Assembly: GCA_026393115.1 (NCBI GenBank) | Contig: JAPLAU010000023.1 | Location: forward strand, 46,206 to 110,205 | Source of the DNA: Actinomycetota bacterium | GTDB lineage: Bacteria; Actinomycetota; Actinomycetes; S36-B12; CAIYMF01 | Direction: 5' to 3' | Length of the DNA: 64,000 bases | In this document: positions 17,823-26,705 of the stretch, piece after piece | How positions within the stretch are numbered: the first letter of the stretch is position 1 | Layout: each line of letters opens with the position of its first letter | Position numbers and translations under genes: made by a program | Notes under the pieces: generated by a model | Told to the model about the DNA's origin: nothing | The model's database searches: none | What the model saw: only the letters and a program-made list of their open reading frames with translations

Positions 17823-18464
17823 TCAGCGCGGTGCCACCGTGTGATCGGCGGCGATGGCAGCAAGGGCATCGGCGTCGAGTCCGGGAGGTGGGGTCATCAC
17901 CGCTGCGCGGTAGTACCGCAGTTCAGCAATGCTTTCGAGAATGTCGGCCAGTGCGCGGTGACCGCCATTCTTCTTGGGTGAGGCGAAGTAGGCGCGTGGA
18001 TACCAGCGGCGCGACAGTTCCTTGATGGTCGAGACATCGATCAACCGGTAGTGCAAGTGTGCATCGAGTTCGGGCATGTCACGCGCGATAAAGCCGCGGT
18101 CGACGTACACGCTCGAGCCTGCGAGCGGGGCCTTGCGTGCATCGGGGACGTGCTTTCGCACGTACTCCAAGACGAGGGCAGCAGCCTCCGACAATTCCAT
18201 GCCTGAAGGGATGTCGTTGAGAAGTCCCGATGACGTGTGCATCTGGCGCACGATGTCGGGCATGCCAGCGAGGGTCTGCTCGTCAGTGCGAATGATGAGG
18301 TCGATTCCTTCATCAAGCTCATTGAGTTCAGAGTCGGTCACCACGCAGGCGATTTCAACGAGCGCATCATGGCCAAGCTCGAGTCCGGTCATTTCGCAGT
18401 CGATCCACACAATGCGGTCGTTGCGGCGCGTGGAACTCGAGGACGTGTCAGAGGGGTCGGTCAC
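17823..18464 (-). CDS. orn: Oligoribonuclease
   Basis: A 3'-5' exonuclease that degrades 2-5 nt RNAs and linear pGpG, so it also completes c-di-GMP turnover. The 213-residue protein has the DEDDh set: WIDCEMTGLE (Asp22 and Glu24 by position), a middle Asp in SSVYVDRGFIARDMPE, and H-R-A-L-x-D near the end. The Ser-rich N-terminal tail (TSSSSTRR) is an extension before the fold. It is the first gene of a four-gene operon, behind a leaderless-type promoter with a GTG start. The diguanylate cyclase at 62 kb suggests c-di-GMP signalling is present. Confidence 0.96.
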   Translation of the reverse strand: MTDPSDTSSSSTRRNDRIVWIDCEMTGLELGHDALVEIACVVTDSELNELDEGIDLIIRTDEQTLAGMPDIVRQMHTSSGLLNDIPSGMELSEAAALVLEYVRKHVPDARKAPLAGSSVYVDRGFIARDMPELDAHLHYRLIDVSTIKELSRRWYPRAYFASPKKNGGHRALADILESIAELRYYRAAVMTPPPGLDADALAAIAADHTVAPR

Positions 18465-18470
18465 GGTGAA

Positions 18471-18476
18471 ACCTTA
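18471..18476 (-). promoter_or_regulatory. -10 hexamer, leaderless promoter of the orn operon
   Basis: On the minus strand TAAGGT ends 6 nt before GTG 18464. Confidence 0.55.
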
Positions 18477-18506
18477 CGCTGCCGGAGACCCTGATCAACC
18501 GGCCGC

Positions 18507-19391
18507 TCACTTATTACGCGGACGCACCACTGCTACCGGGCACTGAGAGTGATGCAGTGCGGCCTGACTGACCGATCCAAGGAGTAGGCCGGCAAACCCT
18601 CCGCGTCCACGAGAACCGACAACGATGAGGTCGGCTTCCTCTGATGCATTGACGATCACGCGTTCGGCTGAACCGTGCACCGCCTGTCGGGTGACCGTAA
18701 CCTCGGGGAATCTCTCGGCCCAGCCGGTGAGAGATTCGGCCGTCAGTCGCACTTCATCGTCTTCAACTTCCTGAAGGGCGAGCGTCGGAGGCACCGTGAC
18801 GCCCGGGGCATCGAATACAGGAACTTCCCAGGCATGAACCGCGTGTAGCGCGAGTTCGTGACTTGCCGCGTACTCAAACGCGAACGCAATGGCCTCGTGC
18901 GACTCGGGTGAGCCGTCTACTGCCACCACGACTCGGCCGGTGGCAGTGTGGTCGACCGGTCCGCGCATGACAACGACAGGAACGGTGGCGTGGGCAGAAA
19001 CCTGCTGGCCAACAGACCCGAGTAGTAGCCCCCGGAATCCGCCGAGCCCGCGCGATCCGAGCACAATGAGAGCCGCGTCTTCTGCGACAGTAAGTAACTG
19101 GTGTGACGCGCCCCCGTCGACGATGAGGCCGCTGACCTCGACGTTGGGTGCCTCTGCTTGGGCCGCTTCGACCCCCTCACGCAATTCGGTTTCGGCCTCA
19201 TCGCGGAGGCCTTCAATCAGCGAGATCGGTAAGGGTCCGCCATACCCGACAGCTACCGAGGAAGCCGGTGCTTCGTAAGCGAGAACCAAGGTCACTGGTA
19301 GGCCGCGCAAGGCACCTTCGGTGAGCGCCCAAGACACAGCGCGCAGGGAGGAGACTGAACCGTCGTAACCCACGATGATCGAGCGACGCAT
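18507..19391 (-). CDS. Universal stress protein, tandem UspA domains
   Basis: A 294-residue protein with two Usp domains. Each has the ATP-binding signature: GSRGLGGFRGLLLGSVGQQV near residues 130-149 and GSRGRGGFAGLLLGSVSQAA near 260-279. Each domain opens with a strand (IIVGYDGS, VVVAVDGSPESH). Tandem Usp proteins are common in actinobacteria and respond to hypoxia and starvation. ATG 19391 is chosen because the first beta strand begins three residues later; upstream sequence to 19442 adds an unrelated leader. Divergent from the membrane gene that follows. Confidence 0.93.
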   Translation of the reverse strand: MRRSIIVGYDGSVSSLRAVSWALTEGALRGLPVTLVLAYEAPASSVAVGYGGPLPISLIEGLRDEAETELREGVEAAQAEAPNVEVSGLIVDGGASHQLLTVAEDAALIVLGSRGLGGFRGLLLGSVGQQVSAHATVPVVVMRGPVDHTATGRVVVAVDGSPESHEAIAFAFEYAASHELALHAVHAWEVPVFDAPGVTVPPTLALQEVEDDEVRLTAESLTGWAERFPEVTVTRQAVHGSAERVIVNASEEADLIVVGSRGRGGFAGLLLGSVSQAALHHSQCPVAVVRPRNK

Positions 19392-19503
19392 GACCAACAC
19401 CCCATTCCAGATCGGTTCCAGCATGCGCTGGAAAGGAGCCAAACTCCAGAGGCCTTGGTCCTTGCGGGGGTATCAAGCCGGCGATGACAGCCATACTGAG
19501 CGC

Positions 19504-20196
19504 GTGACATCGATCAATGAGCCCAACAGTGGTGCCCCTGCATGGCAACGCGCCACTCGCGGTGAGCCACGCTGGCATGTGTCGCTCGTGGTGCTGTCCA
19601 TTATCGCGCTGCAGTTGATGCTGCCGCCCTCCATCAACGGAGGCTTTGTTCCGCTGGTTCCGTTGGTGGAATTGGTGTTGCTCGTGGCACTGTTCGCACT
19701 GAACCCGCGGCGTATCGATCGCCCCGAGCCGTGGCTGCGCTACCTCGGCCTTACTCTCACCGTCGTGATCAGCATCGCCAATGTGGTGTCGATGGTGCGA
19801 CTGATTTCCAGCATGATCACCGGGACGGCAACCAATGATCCCGTCGGGCTCCTCGGGTTTGGAGCCAACGTTTGGATTACCAACGTTCTGGTGTTCGCAC
19901 TGCTGTTCTGGGAACTTGACCGCGGTGGGCCAGTCAAGCGTGCGCTCATGCCCGATCCGACGCCTGACTTCCTCTTTCCGCAGATGCAGTTGGCGGCGTC
20001 GAGCGATCAGTTTCAAGACTGGGAGCCACGAGTACTCGACTACCTCTACGTGTCGTTCACCAATGCCACCGCTTTCAGCCCCACCGATACGATGCCGCTC
20101 TCGCGCTGGGCGAAGGTGACGATGATGATTGAGTCAGCAGTGTCGCTGATGGCGGTCGCCCTTGTCGTGGCGCGTGCCGTCAACATCTTGCACTGA
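19504..20196 (+). CDS. Integral membrane protein, DUF1345-like
   Basis: A 230-residue protein with about five hydrophobic helices (WHVSLVVLSIIALQLML, FVPLVPLVELVLLVALFAL, YLGLTLTVVISIANVVSMV, ANVWITNVLVFALLFWEL and a final VSLMAVALVVARAVNIL). The C-terminal DYLYVSFTNATAFSPTDTMPL pattern resembles the end of DUF1345-type membrane proteins. The GTG at 19504 is preferred because the longer reading starts inside the divergent Usp gene. Transport or sensing cannot be assigned. The 284 bp that follow contain no gene. Confidence 0.65.
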   Translation: MTSINEPNSGAPAWQRATRGEPRWHVSLVVLSIIALQLMLPPSINGGFVPLVPLVELVLLVALFALNPRRIDRPEPWLRYLGLTLTVVISIANVVSMVRLISSMITGTATNDPVGLLGFGANVWITNVLVFALLFWELDRGGPVKRALMPDPTPDFLFPQMQLAASSDQFQDWEPRVLDYLYVSFTNATAFSPTDTMPLSRWAKVTMMIESAVSLMAVALVVARAVNILH

Positions 20197-20207
20197 CCGC
20201 GCGGGTG

Positions 20208-20412
20208 CATCTGAGCGAAATTTCTTGCGACGGTCAGATGGGCGCTGAGGAGCTCGTTTCCTGCTGAAATGAGCTGATTCACTCCACTTGAGGGTGCGAC
20301 TCACGAAAAATGAACGCCCGACCCTCCACTGGTGAACAGCAGGCAAACGGCAGATGACATTCACCTCTGACTATGGGCTGGAAACGCTGCTAGCCTGCGC
20401 TTGCGCCCATAG
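20208..20412 (+). other. Intergenic region upstream of the PiT permease with two short inverted repeats
   Basis: Between 20197 and 20480 no gene is seen. A 7-bp inverted repeat (20208-20214 with 20234-20240) may be a weak terminator of the upstream gene. An 8-bp repeat (CTATGGGC 20371-20378 with GCCCATAG 20405-20412) lies about 70 nt before the permease ATG and may be an operator. No PhoB/PhoP box could be asserted by eye. Confidence 0.3.
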
Positions 20413-20480
20413 CGGGTGCGTGTGAGTGAGACGGGTGAGCCCAACATCGTGGACCGCTTCCACAGCCTCCGAGTCGTCGT

Positions 20481-21698
20481 ATGAACGCCATCCTGATCGT
20501 CACCGGTGTCACTGTGGTGCTGGCGCTTCTCTTCGACTTCACCAATGGCTTCCACGACGCCGCCAACGCCACGTCGACCGTGATCGCCACTCGATCGCTC
20601 AAGCCGCGCACCGCGGTGATCATGTCGGCGATATTCAACTTCCTGCCGGCTTTCGTGGTCGGAACGGCCGTGGCGAACACCATCTCCAAAACGGTCAAGC
20701 TTGACTCGCTTCCGGTCGTGGCGGCCGGAGACGTTCCGCTCGGCGTGCGCATGACTCTGGCCGCGCTCGTGGGCGCTGTCTTCTGGAACTTCCTCACGTG
20801 GGCTCTCGGACTTCCCTCATCGTCCTCGCACGCACTCATTGGTGGGCTCATCGGCGCCGGGCTGTCTGCCGGCGGTGCCGCAGTGATCAACTGGGATGCT
20901 GTGTCGAAGACGGCGGTTGCCATCGTTGCCTCGCCCGCCGTGGCCTTCGGAATCGCTTTCTTGGTGATGTGGATTATTCGATTACTGCTGCGGCGTTTTA
21001 AGTTCAGTGAGGACTCAGAGTTCTTCCGGTGGGGCCAGGTGGTCTCGTCAGCGTGGGTCTCGTGGGGGCACGGCTCAAACGACGCGCAGAAAACCATGGG
21101 CATCATCGCCGCCACTTTGTACACCGGTGGCTTTATGACCGCCGCCAATGCGTCGAGCCTGGCACCGCCAATCTGGGTGATCTTTGCGGCCCAGGCCGCC
21201 ATCGCGGCGGGCACGATGTGGGGCGGCTGGAGGATTATTCAGACCATGGGGTTGCGTATCACCCGCATCACCCGCGCTTCCGGCTTCGCCGCGAACCTCG
21301 GAGCGATCAGCGGAATTGAGGGCGCGACTCGTCTGGGTATTCCGATCTCGACGACCCAAGCCGTCTCTGCCTCGATCGTCGGTTCGGGGGTAGGTGCGCG
21401 TCGGGCAGTGAACTGGCGGGTCATGCGCGACATGGTGATCGCCTGGCTCATTACCCTCCCGGCGGCCGGACTGATCGGTTTCGTCGTCTTTAAACTCACG
21501 GTGCTACCAGGTATCGCGGCTGTCATCGCCACGACCTTGGTGATTCTTGCGCTGCTCATCTGGGCCGGGCGCATGATGCTGAATGCGATGACCGCCAAGG
21601 ACATTGAGGCCGAATTGCCGTCGGTGGAGGAGCTCAAATCACCGAACTATGGCTTGCAGGTGGCTCAGGTGCCTCACACCGGGCACGACGCCGCTTAG
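20481..21698 (+). CDS. PiT-family inorganic phosphate permease
   Basis: A 405-residue phosphate:cation symporter. The two inverted PiT signature repeats are complete: FDFTNGFHDAANATSTVIATRSL at about residues 14-36 and SWGHGSNDAQKTMGIIA near 195-210. Ten or so helices and a central cytoplasmic loop (RRFKFSEDSEFF) fit the family. It is monocistronic: no PhoU-like DUF47 partner is adjacent, although PiT genes are often paired with one. Its stop overlaps the convergent gene by 4 nt. Confidence 0.95.
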   Translation: MNAILIVTGVTVVLALLFDFTNGFHDAANATSTVIATRSLKPRTAVIMSAIFNFLPAFVVGTAVANTISKTVKLDSLPVVAAGDVPLGVRMTLAALVGAVFWNFLTWALGLPSSSSHALIGGLIGAGLSAGGAAVINWDAVSKTAVAIVASPAVAFGIAFLVMWIIRLLLRRFKFSEDSEFFRWGQVVSSAWVSWGHGSNDAQKTMGIIAATLYTGGFMTAANASSLAPPIWVIFAAQAAIAAGTMWGGWRIIQTMGLRITRITRASGFAANLGAISGIEGATRLGIPISTTQAVSASIVGSGVGARRAVNWRVMRDMVIAWLITLPAAGLIGFVVFKLTVLPGIAAVIATTLVILALLIWAGRMMLNAMTAKDIEAELPSVEELKSPNYGLQVAQVPHTGHDAA

Positions 21699-22456
21699 CC
21701 AGCGACGGCCACCGGATTCTTCAAGGCATCGCGCATCGCGACTGCCCCTTCGATGAGGGCAGCTTGTTGTTCGTCGGTCAGGACACCAAGGAGCGCGGCC
21801 ATTCTGACACTGGTGTCGTTTTCGGCATCGAGGCGCCGTTGACGCATCGCCTCGGTGACAACAGGAATGTCCTCATCGGCGAAGCCGTGCATCGCAAACG
21901 CGCGCCCATTGTGGTCGAGGTAACACGACTGCAACCCCGTGAGGCCCGACGCCTTCACCGCGTCGGTGTGAACTCCGCCGCGAACTTCGCGCAGCAGGAT
22001 GACATAGCGGTAGGCGGCCGCTGCCGCATCATCGGGGAGCGGGTGAGAGCGATAGCCATCAACAAGTGGCCACTCGCCCGTTGGCAAAGACGCGACCAAC
22101 ACGGCAGCAGCTTTCGCAAATTCGCTCAGAGTCTCGGTGGGGATGCCGCCGAAGGTCTGGCGGGCGAAGTCGTCAGCTGCCTCGAGGTGTGCCGGCACCG
22201 CAACCTGTGGACTCTGCTTGGCGAGCGCTTCGCCGTACATGGCTTCAACAAACGCCGGCTTGAAGAAATAGAAGACATCATTAACTTCACCAGGCGTGGG
22301 GTTGCCAAGGACGCCACCGCGACCGAGCGCGTAGAAGCCGACGACGTCGAGTCCGACGCGTTGGCCGTGCTCTGCGGTCGATGGGGTGAAGTAGAACCAG
22401 CTTCCGGCGCGACCGATGGGCTCGGCGATGGCTGCGGCAGTGTCGAGTGTGGTCAT
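21695..22456 (-). CDS. SCO6745-like (HTH_67) actinobacterial protein
   Basis: A 253-residue soluble protein resembling the SCO6745 family, a conserved actinobacterial group with a winged-helix-like fold. Visible features are GRAGSWFYFTPSTAEHGQRVGLDVVGFYALGRGGVLG (about 15-50) and the alanine-rich helix YRYVILLREVRGGVHTDAV near 165. ATG 22456 overlaps the stop of the LysE gene by 4 nt, so the two are an operon. The longer frame to 22603 would run into the LysE gene. Molecular role unknown. Confidence 0.7.
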   Translation of the reverse strand: MTTLDTAAAIAEPIGRAGSWFYFTPSTAEHGQRVGLDVVGFYALGRGGVLGNPTPGEVNDVFYFFKPAFVEAMYGEALAKQSPQVAVPAHLEAADDFARQTFGGIPTETLSEFAKAAAVLVASLPTGEWPLVDGYRSHPLPDDAAAAAYRYVILLREVRGGVHTDAVKASGLTGLQSCYLDHNGRAFAMHGFADEDIPVVTEAMRQRRLDAENDTSVRMAALLGVLTDEQQAALIEGAVAMRDALKNPVAVAG

Positions 22457-23109
22457 GAAGGGAACAGTAGCGACCAGGCGAGGGGGATGAGGACCAGTAC
22501 CCCGAGAAGGATCATCACCAACCCGCCGATGACCCGCAATGTCAGGAGTCGACGATCGGAATTGGCGAACCAGTCGCGGCTTGACCCCACGATCAGACCC
22601 CACGTTCCGTCGAGCAGTACGCAGAGGACGCCGAAGATCACGCCGAAGATGAGGAGTTGAATCGTGGCGGGCCCACCATTGGGGTCAATGAACTGCGGAA
22701 ACACCGCCGCGAAGAAGATCAACCCCTTGGGGTTGAGCACCCCCACCATGAAACCCTCGCGAACGATGCGCGGTGTACTCGGTTTGCTCTCATTGACGGT
22801 CAGCATCTGATCGACATGCTCACGGCGGTGACGCAGTGCTTGTATTCCTAGGTAGATCAAGTAAAAGCCACCGAGCGACTGCACTAGGAGCAACACCACA
22901 GGGTAGCGCTGGAAGATCGGCCCGAGTCCGAGTGCAACAACGACCGACAAAGTGAACATGCCGAGCGCATTGCCGATGGCGGTGAGGTATGCGGTCCATC
23001 GTCCCCAGGCAATGGCCCGGGCCAGCACGAACATCACGCTGGGGCCGGGCGCGAGAATGATCGCGATGCACGCCAGCGTGACTGCGACGAGGTATTTCGT
23101 GCCGACCAC
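22453..23109 (-). CDS. LysE/RhtB-family amino-acid exporter
   Basis: A 218-residue inner-membrane exporter. Motifs ILAPGPSVMFVLARAIAWGRW (about 18-38) and LIYLGIQALRHRR (about 83-95) are typical, as is VREGFMVGVLNPKGLIFFAAVFPQF in the middle. About six helices are present. The family exports basic or neutral amino acids and homoserine lactones; the substrate is not predictable. The GTG start is supported by a -10 hexamer 6 nt upstream. First gene of a two-gene unit. Confidence 0.92.
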   Translation of the reverse strand: MVGTKYLVAVTLACIAIILAPGPSVMFVLARAIAWGRWTAYLTAIGNALGMFTLSVVVALGLGPIFQRYPVVLLLVQSLGGFYLIYLGIQALRHRREHVDQMLTVNESKPSTPRIVREGFMVGVLNPKGLIFFAAVFPQFIDPNGGPATIQLLIFGVIFGVLCVLLDGTWGLIVGSSRDWFANSDRRLLTLRVIGGLVMILLGVLVLIPLAWSLLFPS

Positions 23110-23115
23110 GCATCC

Positions 23116-23121
23116 ACGCTA
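23116..23121 (-). promoter_or_regulatory. -10 hexamer, leaderless promoter of the LysE gene
   Basis: On the minus strand TAGCGT ends 6 nt before GTG 23109. Confidence 0.55.
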
Positions 23122-23161
23122 CGGGGTCGAGTGTGATGTCCGCAGCGTAGTGCGTGTTACG

Positions 23162-23347
23162 TCAGTTGAGCTGGTCCTTGATGGCGTCCTTGGCCATACC
23201 TCCGCCTTGCTCGACGACCTCGTCGAGTTGGTCGGGGGTCTTTTCCTTCACGAGGCCGGCACCTGCGTCAACGGCTTGGTCAACGGCACCATCGACGGTG
23301 TCCTTGTGGCCGCCGAGCATGCCCTTAATGCTGTCAAGCATTCCCAT
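23162..23347 (-). CDS. MT0933-like antitoxin family protein
   Basis: A 61-residue acidic helical protein, MGMLDSIKGMLGGHKD then repeats of (V/A)DQAVDAGAG and DQLDEVVEQ. It matches the MT0933/Rv0909-type antitoxin family (PF14013), which in mycobacteria pairs with a toxin. No toxin gene is adjacent here: neighbours are a SHOCT protein and DUF6325. It may therefore be a stress-induced orphan of the family, which is common. AGAAAG precedes the ATG. Confidence 0.7.
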   Translation of the reverse strand: MGMLDSIKGMLGGHKDTVDGAVDQAVDAGAGLVKEKTPDQLDEVVEQGGGMAKDAIKDQLN

Positions 23348-23420
23348 TACTTTCTCATTTCTCGGTCAGTGCCCGAGGCACAGTGTGAGGTGCGTGGCAA
23401 CCGGCACGCGCGGTGGTCGA

Positions 23421-23687
23421 TTAGATACCGAGAGCCTTGGCCTTCGCGGCGGCAAACTCTTCGTCGGTGATGAATCCTTGCGCATGCATCTGCGCGAGTT
23501 CCTGAATCTTGGCGGCCCCATTACTCGCTTCCGGTGGTGCCGGTGCCATGGGTGCGGCCATGGGTGCGGGTGCAGGTGCGGGCGGGGGAGCGGCCTTCGC
23601 GGCCTGGCGACTGGCAACTCGGCCAGAAACTGCGGTGGCGGTTCCGGCAACGACAGCCGTGGTGGCGGCGGCGCGGAGTAGTCCCAT
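23421..23687 (-). CDS. SHOCT-domain small protein
   Basis: An 88-residue protein with an N-terminal hydrophobic helix (LLRAAATTAVVAGTATAV), an Ala/Pro linker with PAPAPAPMAAPMAPAPP, and a C-terminal SHOCT motif (IQELAQMHAQGFITDEEFAAAKAKALG, about 61-87). SHOCT is a short oligomerisation motif. AAGGAG precedes the ATG. It sits between the MT0933-like and DUF6325 genes in a group of small proteins with probable joint regulation. Confidence 0.85.
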   Translation of the reverse strand: MGLLRAAATTAVVAGTATAVSGRVASRQAAKAAPPPAPAPAPMAAPMAPAPPEASNGAAKIQELAQMHAQGFITDEEFAAAKAKALGI

Positions 23688-23717
23688 GGTGGTCTCCTTC
23701 AGATCGTTGGTGTGAGA

Positions 23718-24134
23718 TTACGAGAAGCTGAGCACGTCGTCAACGACGTCGACGGGAATGCGGATCTGGTCGATCACGAAGGCGTCCGCGTTGTGGATGG
23801 CTGCAACGAAGGGAGCGGCCCAGATGTTCTCGAAAGCGATGAGCAGTGCCGAACTGTTGCGCGGCAGATCTTCGATCAACTCCTCAGCATCGTCGTGGTC
23901 GAGCGCTCCGGGCGTAGCGACGTCGATCTCGAGCAGTCCGGGATCGAGGTCGCGGCCTAGATCCTGAATACGCACGGACGTGATGACCCCATCAGCGTCG
24001 TTGCTGACGAACAGCAGGTCGATGATGCGAATGGTTTCGTTTTCGACCAACTCGCGAATGGCGGGTGCGATCTCGCCGCTGAACTTGTTACCGGGAAATC
24101 CGATGATGATGATGTCGACGGGGCCGAGAGCCAC
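23718..24134 (-). CDS. DUF6325 family protein
   Basis: A 138-residue acidic protein matching the DUF6325 pattern: GPVDIIIIGFPGNKFSGEIAPAIRELVENETIRIIDLLFVSND at the start and SSALLIAFENIWAAPFVAAIHNADAFV near the end. The family is widespread in actinobacteria, often next to SHOCT proteins, and has no known activity. A strong AGGAGGA site lies before the GTG. An operon with the 40-residue membrane peptide upstream is likely. Confidence 0.82.
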   Translation of the reverse strand: MALGPVDIIIIGFPGNKFSGEIAPAIRELVENETIRIIDLLFVSNDADGVITSVRIQDLGRDLDPGLLEIDVATPGALDHDDAEELIEDLPRNSSALLIAFENIWAAPFVAAIHNADAFVIDQIRIPVDVVDDVLSFS

Positions 24135-24180
24135 AATTCCTCCTGATGAGTGAGTACGAACAAGATGGTGGTCGAGTGCT

Positions 24181-24303
24181 TTAGGCCTGTGCGTCTTTCT
24201 TGGCCGTGCGCCAGGGCCCGGGGATAACGCAGATAAACATCGAGATGATCCAGATCAGCAGGGTCGAGAGACCGAGTAGCCAGCCGATGAGAAACGTGGG
24301 CAT
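24181..24303 (-). CDS. 40-residue membrane peptide
   Basis: ATG 24303 to TAA 24181 encodes 40 residues: a hydrophobic span (PTFLIGWLLGLSTLLIWI and ISMFICVIPG) followed by a basic tail PWRTAKKDAQA. This is a single-pass membrane peptide with an inside-positive C-terminus. There is no clear Shine-Dalgarno sequence, which lowers confidence. It lies 46 bp upstream of the DUF6325 gene and in the same direction, so it probably leads the DUF6325-SHOCT-MT0933 group. Confidence 0.6.
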   Translation of the reverse strand: MPTFLIGWLLGLSTLLIWIISMFICVIPGPWRTAKKDAQA

Positions 24304-24410
24304 AAACGTTGAAGGTAGTGCCAAGTGTGCGTTGAGCAAACCTGCAATGTGACCTGAATGGGTGACTCACGCGTGAGTGTCACATGAACTGGTGACGGTT
24401 CATGGTGTGC

Positions 24411-26705
24411 TCATTGTGTGCGCTGAACGTCGTCGAGGGTGTCGATTTTTCGGCTGAGGAGGAGTGAGAATTCAGTGCTGTCGGCTTCGGTATCGACAGC
24501 CTCTTCCAATACGTTCACTGTGACGTCACCGTAGAGTCGGGACTCGCCGGCGCGGAGGCCAGCGTGCTTCAACCCGTCGAGATCGACCAGTGCCGACAGG
24601 TAGTCGCTGGTGCCGTCGGTGAATACTTGAAGCACCGGCTGACGAGTGCGTGTCGCCGAGACTGCGTGAGTCACGAGCATCTCAAGGTGCGCCGAGATGG
24701 GCCGTGTGTCGTCGGAACCACCAAGCGCGCGCACAGCCACTGAGATTCCCCCGGCACTGGCGCTGTCGACGACGCGCTTGGCGACGCGAGCAAAGGTGCC
24801 TGCCTTGGCCGAGTCGACTTGAATGGCGGCTCGAATGCGCGCGTCGGCCGACTCAAGTTGAGCTCGCACCTCAGGGGTGATGGATTCCCCGGCGACAATT
24901 GCGGCGAGCGTTGTCGCTGCATCGTCAACGGCTCCCTCGAGGTCTGCGTTGAGATCGGCCTCGGCCGCAGACCGGCTTTGTTCGATGATTTCGCGTCTGC
25001 GTGCAGTGTTCACTCGATTTTCGGCACGCTGATCGGTGCGCACGCCGACGTAGGTCACGGTCAGTGCGAGCGGTATCACCAACAAGGAGTTCGACAGTGC
25101 CAACTGAACGCCCTGGTTGCAGGCGACTGGGGTATTGCCGAACACGACGAGAGTTCCGGTTGCCCACGTGATGACGCCAGCAGCGCCAGGAAGTAATCCT
25201 GCCCACGCAGCAATGGCCACGACGGCGAAGCCAGCGATGTTGATAACCGAGGCGACGCTCGCTGACTGAGCGCACCCGTAGTCCGCCGTTCGCAGAAACC
25301 ACGGAACAAGTGCGGGAACCATGATGAGCCCAAGGCCGACGAGCAACGTCAACTGTCTGCGACGAAGAACCACGAGTGCCGGAATCGTGCAACCGGCGAT
25401 TCCGAAAATGACGGTAAGCCAAAAGTGCGAGCCGCCGGTGCGGTCGAGTTCCAGCACGGGCCAGAGGATCAGGAAGAAGACGATGCCGACCAAACAGGCC
25501 CCTGCCAAACTTGCCGAGACGAGAAGTCGGCCCTTATCAAAGGGTGGGTAGGTGCGTGTGCGTAGCCACCGTTGAGGTGAGACACCGTCGGCGGGCATTG
25601 TGAGGGTCACGTCGGTGCCGCCGTCACGCCCGTTCGTTACCTGAACTGTTCCACCCACCGCCGTCACGCTCCGCGAGAGCACCACCTCAGTGCCGATGCC
25701 CGGTCGCGATCGCCCGGACATGCCAGTTCCGTTGTCGTTGGCATGAACGGTGAGCAGACCTGAGGGATCGGTTTCGAAATCAACGTGTAGTTGCGAGGCG
25801 CCTCCGTGTCGAGCGGAGTTGTGGGCGACTTCGATGAGCGCCGCACGCAGGGCGTCAAAGACTTCCGGTTCGAGTTCGGCTTCCGGTCTGGCCGAGGGAA
25901 CCTGAACGATCTCCGCAGCGATGGGATCGTCGAGGACATCGGCGAGTAGTCGGTCGAGGGAGAGCACAATGGGCGCGTCGGGGGCGTGTGAGGTGGTGCC
26001 TACATACCCAGCGAGTCGTTCGCGGTCGGGAGCAGGGGTAGCCAGCACATATCGAATTGAGTTGAGAAGGGACTCGTGCAATTGGGCCGCTGTCGAGCGC
26101 CACAGTCGGGCTCGCTCTTGTTCGGCTATTGAGTGGACTGCACTGAGTTCGCGCTGTTCGGAGTCGTGGTCTGAAGCGAGCGCCTCGTCTAGAACGGTGT
26201 TCCACGCCCACCACGCGGCGAGCGCAGTGACAAGGATCTGGACGACGACAATCCATCCACCCCACAGTTCGAGTGCACTGGCGATGATGTTGGTGGGGTG
26301 GCGCCACCAGATCAGCGCGACGAATGCCGCACCGGCCCAGGCGATCACAAATCCCGTCCGGCGTGAGGTCAGAACGATCGCCATGAATGCCGTGTACGAC
26401 GCGACGTTGGGCATCGGAATCCACCGCGGTGAGCCGTCTGGTGCTGCGAGCGCCGTGAGAGCAAGCACGAGGACGCTGGCATCGCACAGCCACAATCTGC
26501 GTGGATTGCGACTCGTTGTTGCGCCAGTGACGGCGAGGCTCGCAGCGAGCAGAATGCCGACGTGTTCGACAGTGTTGAGCTGCGACCAGTGTCGGGCACC
26601 GGCCACCACTGCGACAGCCACGAGAAGTCCGGTGAGCATGACAACCAGCCAGCGGCGCGTGGTGAAGAGCGCGCGAATCTGAGGACCGGCGGTGTCAATA
26701 ATCAT
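24411..26705 (-). CDS. Two-module sensor histidine kinase
   Basis: A 764-residue kinase. Residues 1-170 hold about six helices with no sensor domain. A HisKA_3-type helix follows (EQERARLWRSTAAQLHESLLNSI; probable phospho-His at 210) and a HATPase domain with N-box Asn296 (IEVAHNSARHGG) and DNGTGM G-box (324-329). A second set of about five helices (395-553) and a second helical/kinase-like region (565-764) follow, but the second has no recognisable His, N-box or G-box and looks degenerate. GGAAGG precedes the ATG. It is divergent from a LuxR-type response regulator, its likely partner. Confidence 0.88.
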   Translation of the reverse strand: MIIDTAGPQIRALFTTRRWLVVMLTGLLVAVAVVAGARHWSQLNTVEHVGILLAASLAVTGATTSRNPRRLWLCDASVLVLALTALAAPDGSPRWIPMPNVASYTAFMAIVLTSRRTGFVIAWAGAAFVALIWWRHPTNIIASALELWGGWIVVVQILVTALAAWWAWNTVLDEALASDHDSEQRELSAVHSIAEQERARLWRSTAAQLHESLLNSIRYVLATPAPDRERLAGYVGTTSHAPDAPIVLSLDRLLADVLDDPIAAEIVQVPSARPEAELEPEVFDALRAALIEVAHNSARHGGASQLHVDFETDPSGLLTVHANDNGTGMSGRSRPGIGTEVVLSRSVTAVGGTVQVTNGRDGGTDVTLTMPADGVSPQRWLRTRTYPPFDKGRLLVSASLAGACLVGIVFFLILWPVLELDRTGGSHFWLTVIFGIAGCTIPALVVLRRRQLTLLVGLGLIMVPALVPWFLRTADYGCAQSASVASVINIAGFAVVAIAAWAGLLPGAAGVITWATGTLVVFGNTPVACNQGVQLALSNSLLVIPLALTVTYVGVRTDQRAENRVNTARRREIIEQSRSAAEADLNADLEGAVDDAATTLAAIVAGESITPEVRAQLESADARIRAAIQVDSAKAGTFARVAKRVVDSASAGGISVAVRALGGSDDTRPISAHLEMLVTHAVSATRTRQPVLQVFTDGTSDYLSALVDLDGLKHAGLRAGESRLYGDVTVNVLEEAVDTEADSTEFSLLLSRKIDTLDDVQRTQ

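Noticed and set aside
23162..23347. Complete toxin-antitoxin pair with the MT0933-like gene
   Set aside because: No toxin-like open frame is adjacent on either side.
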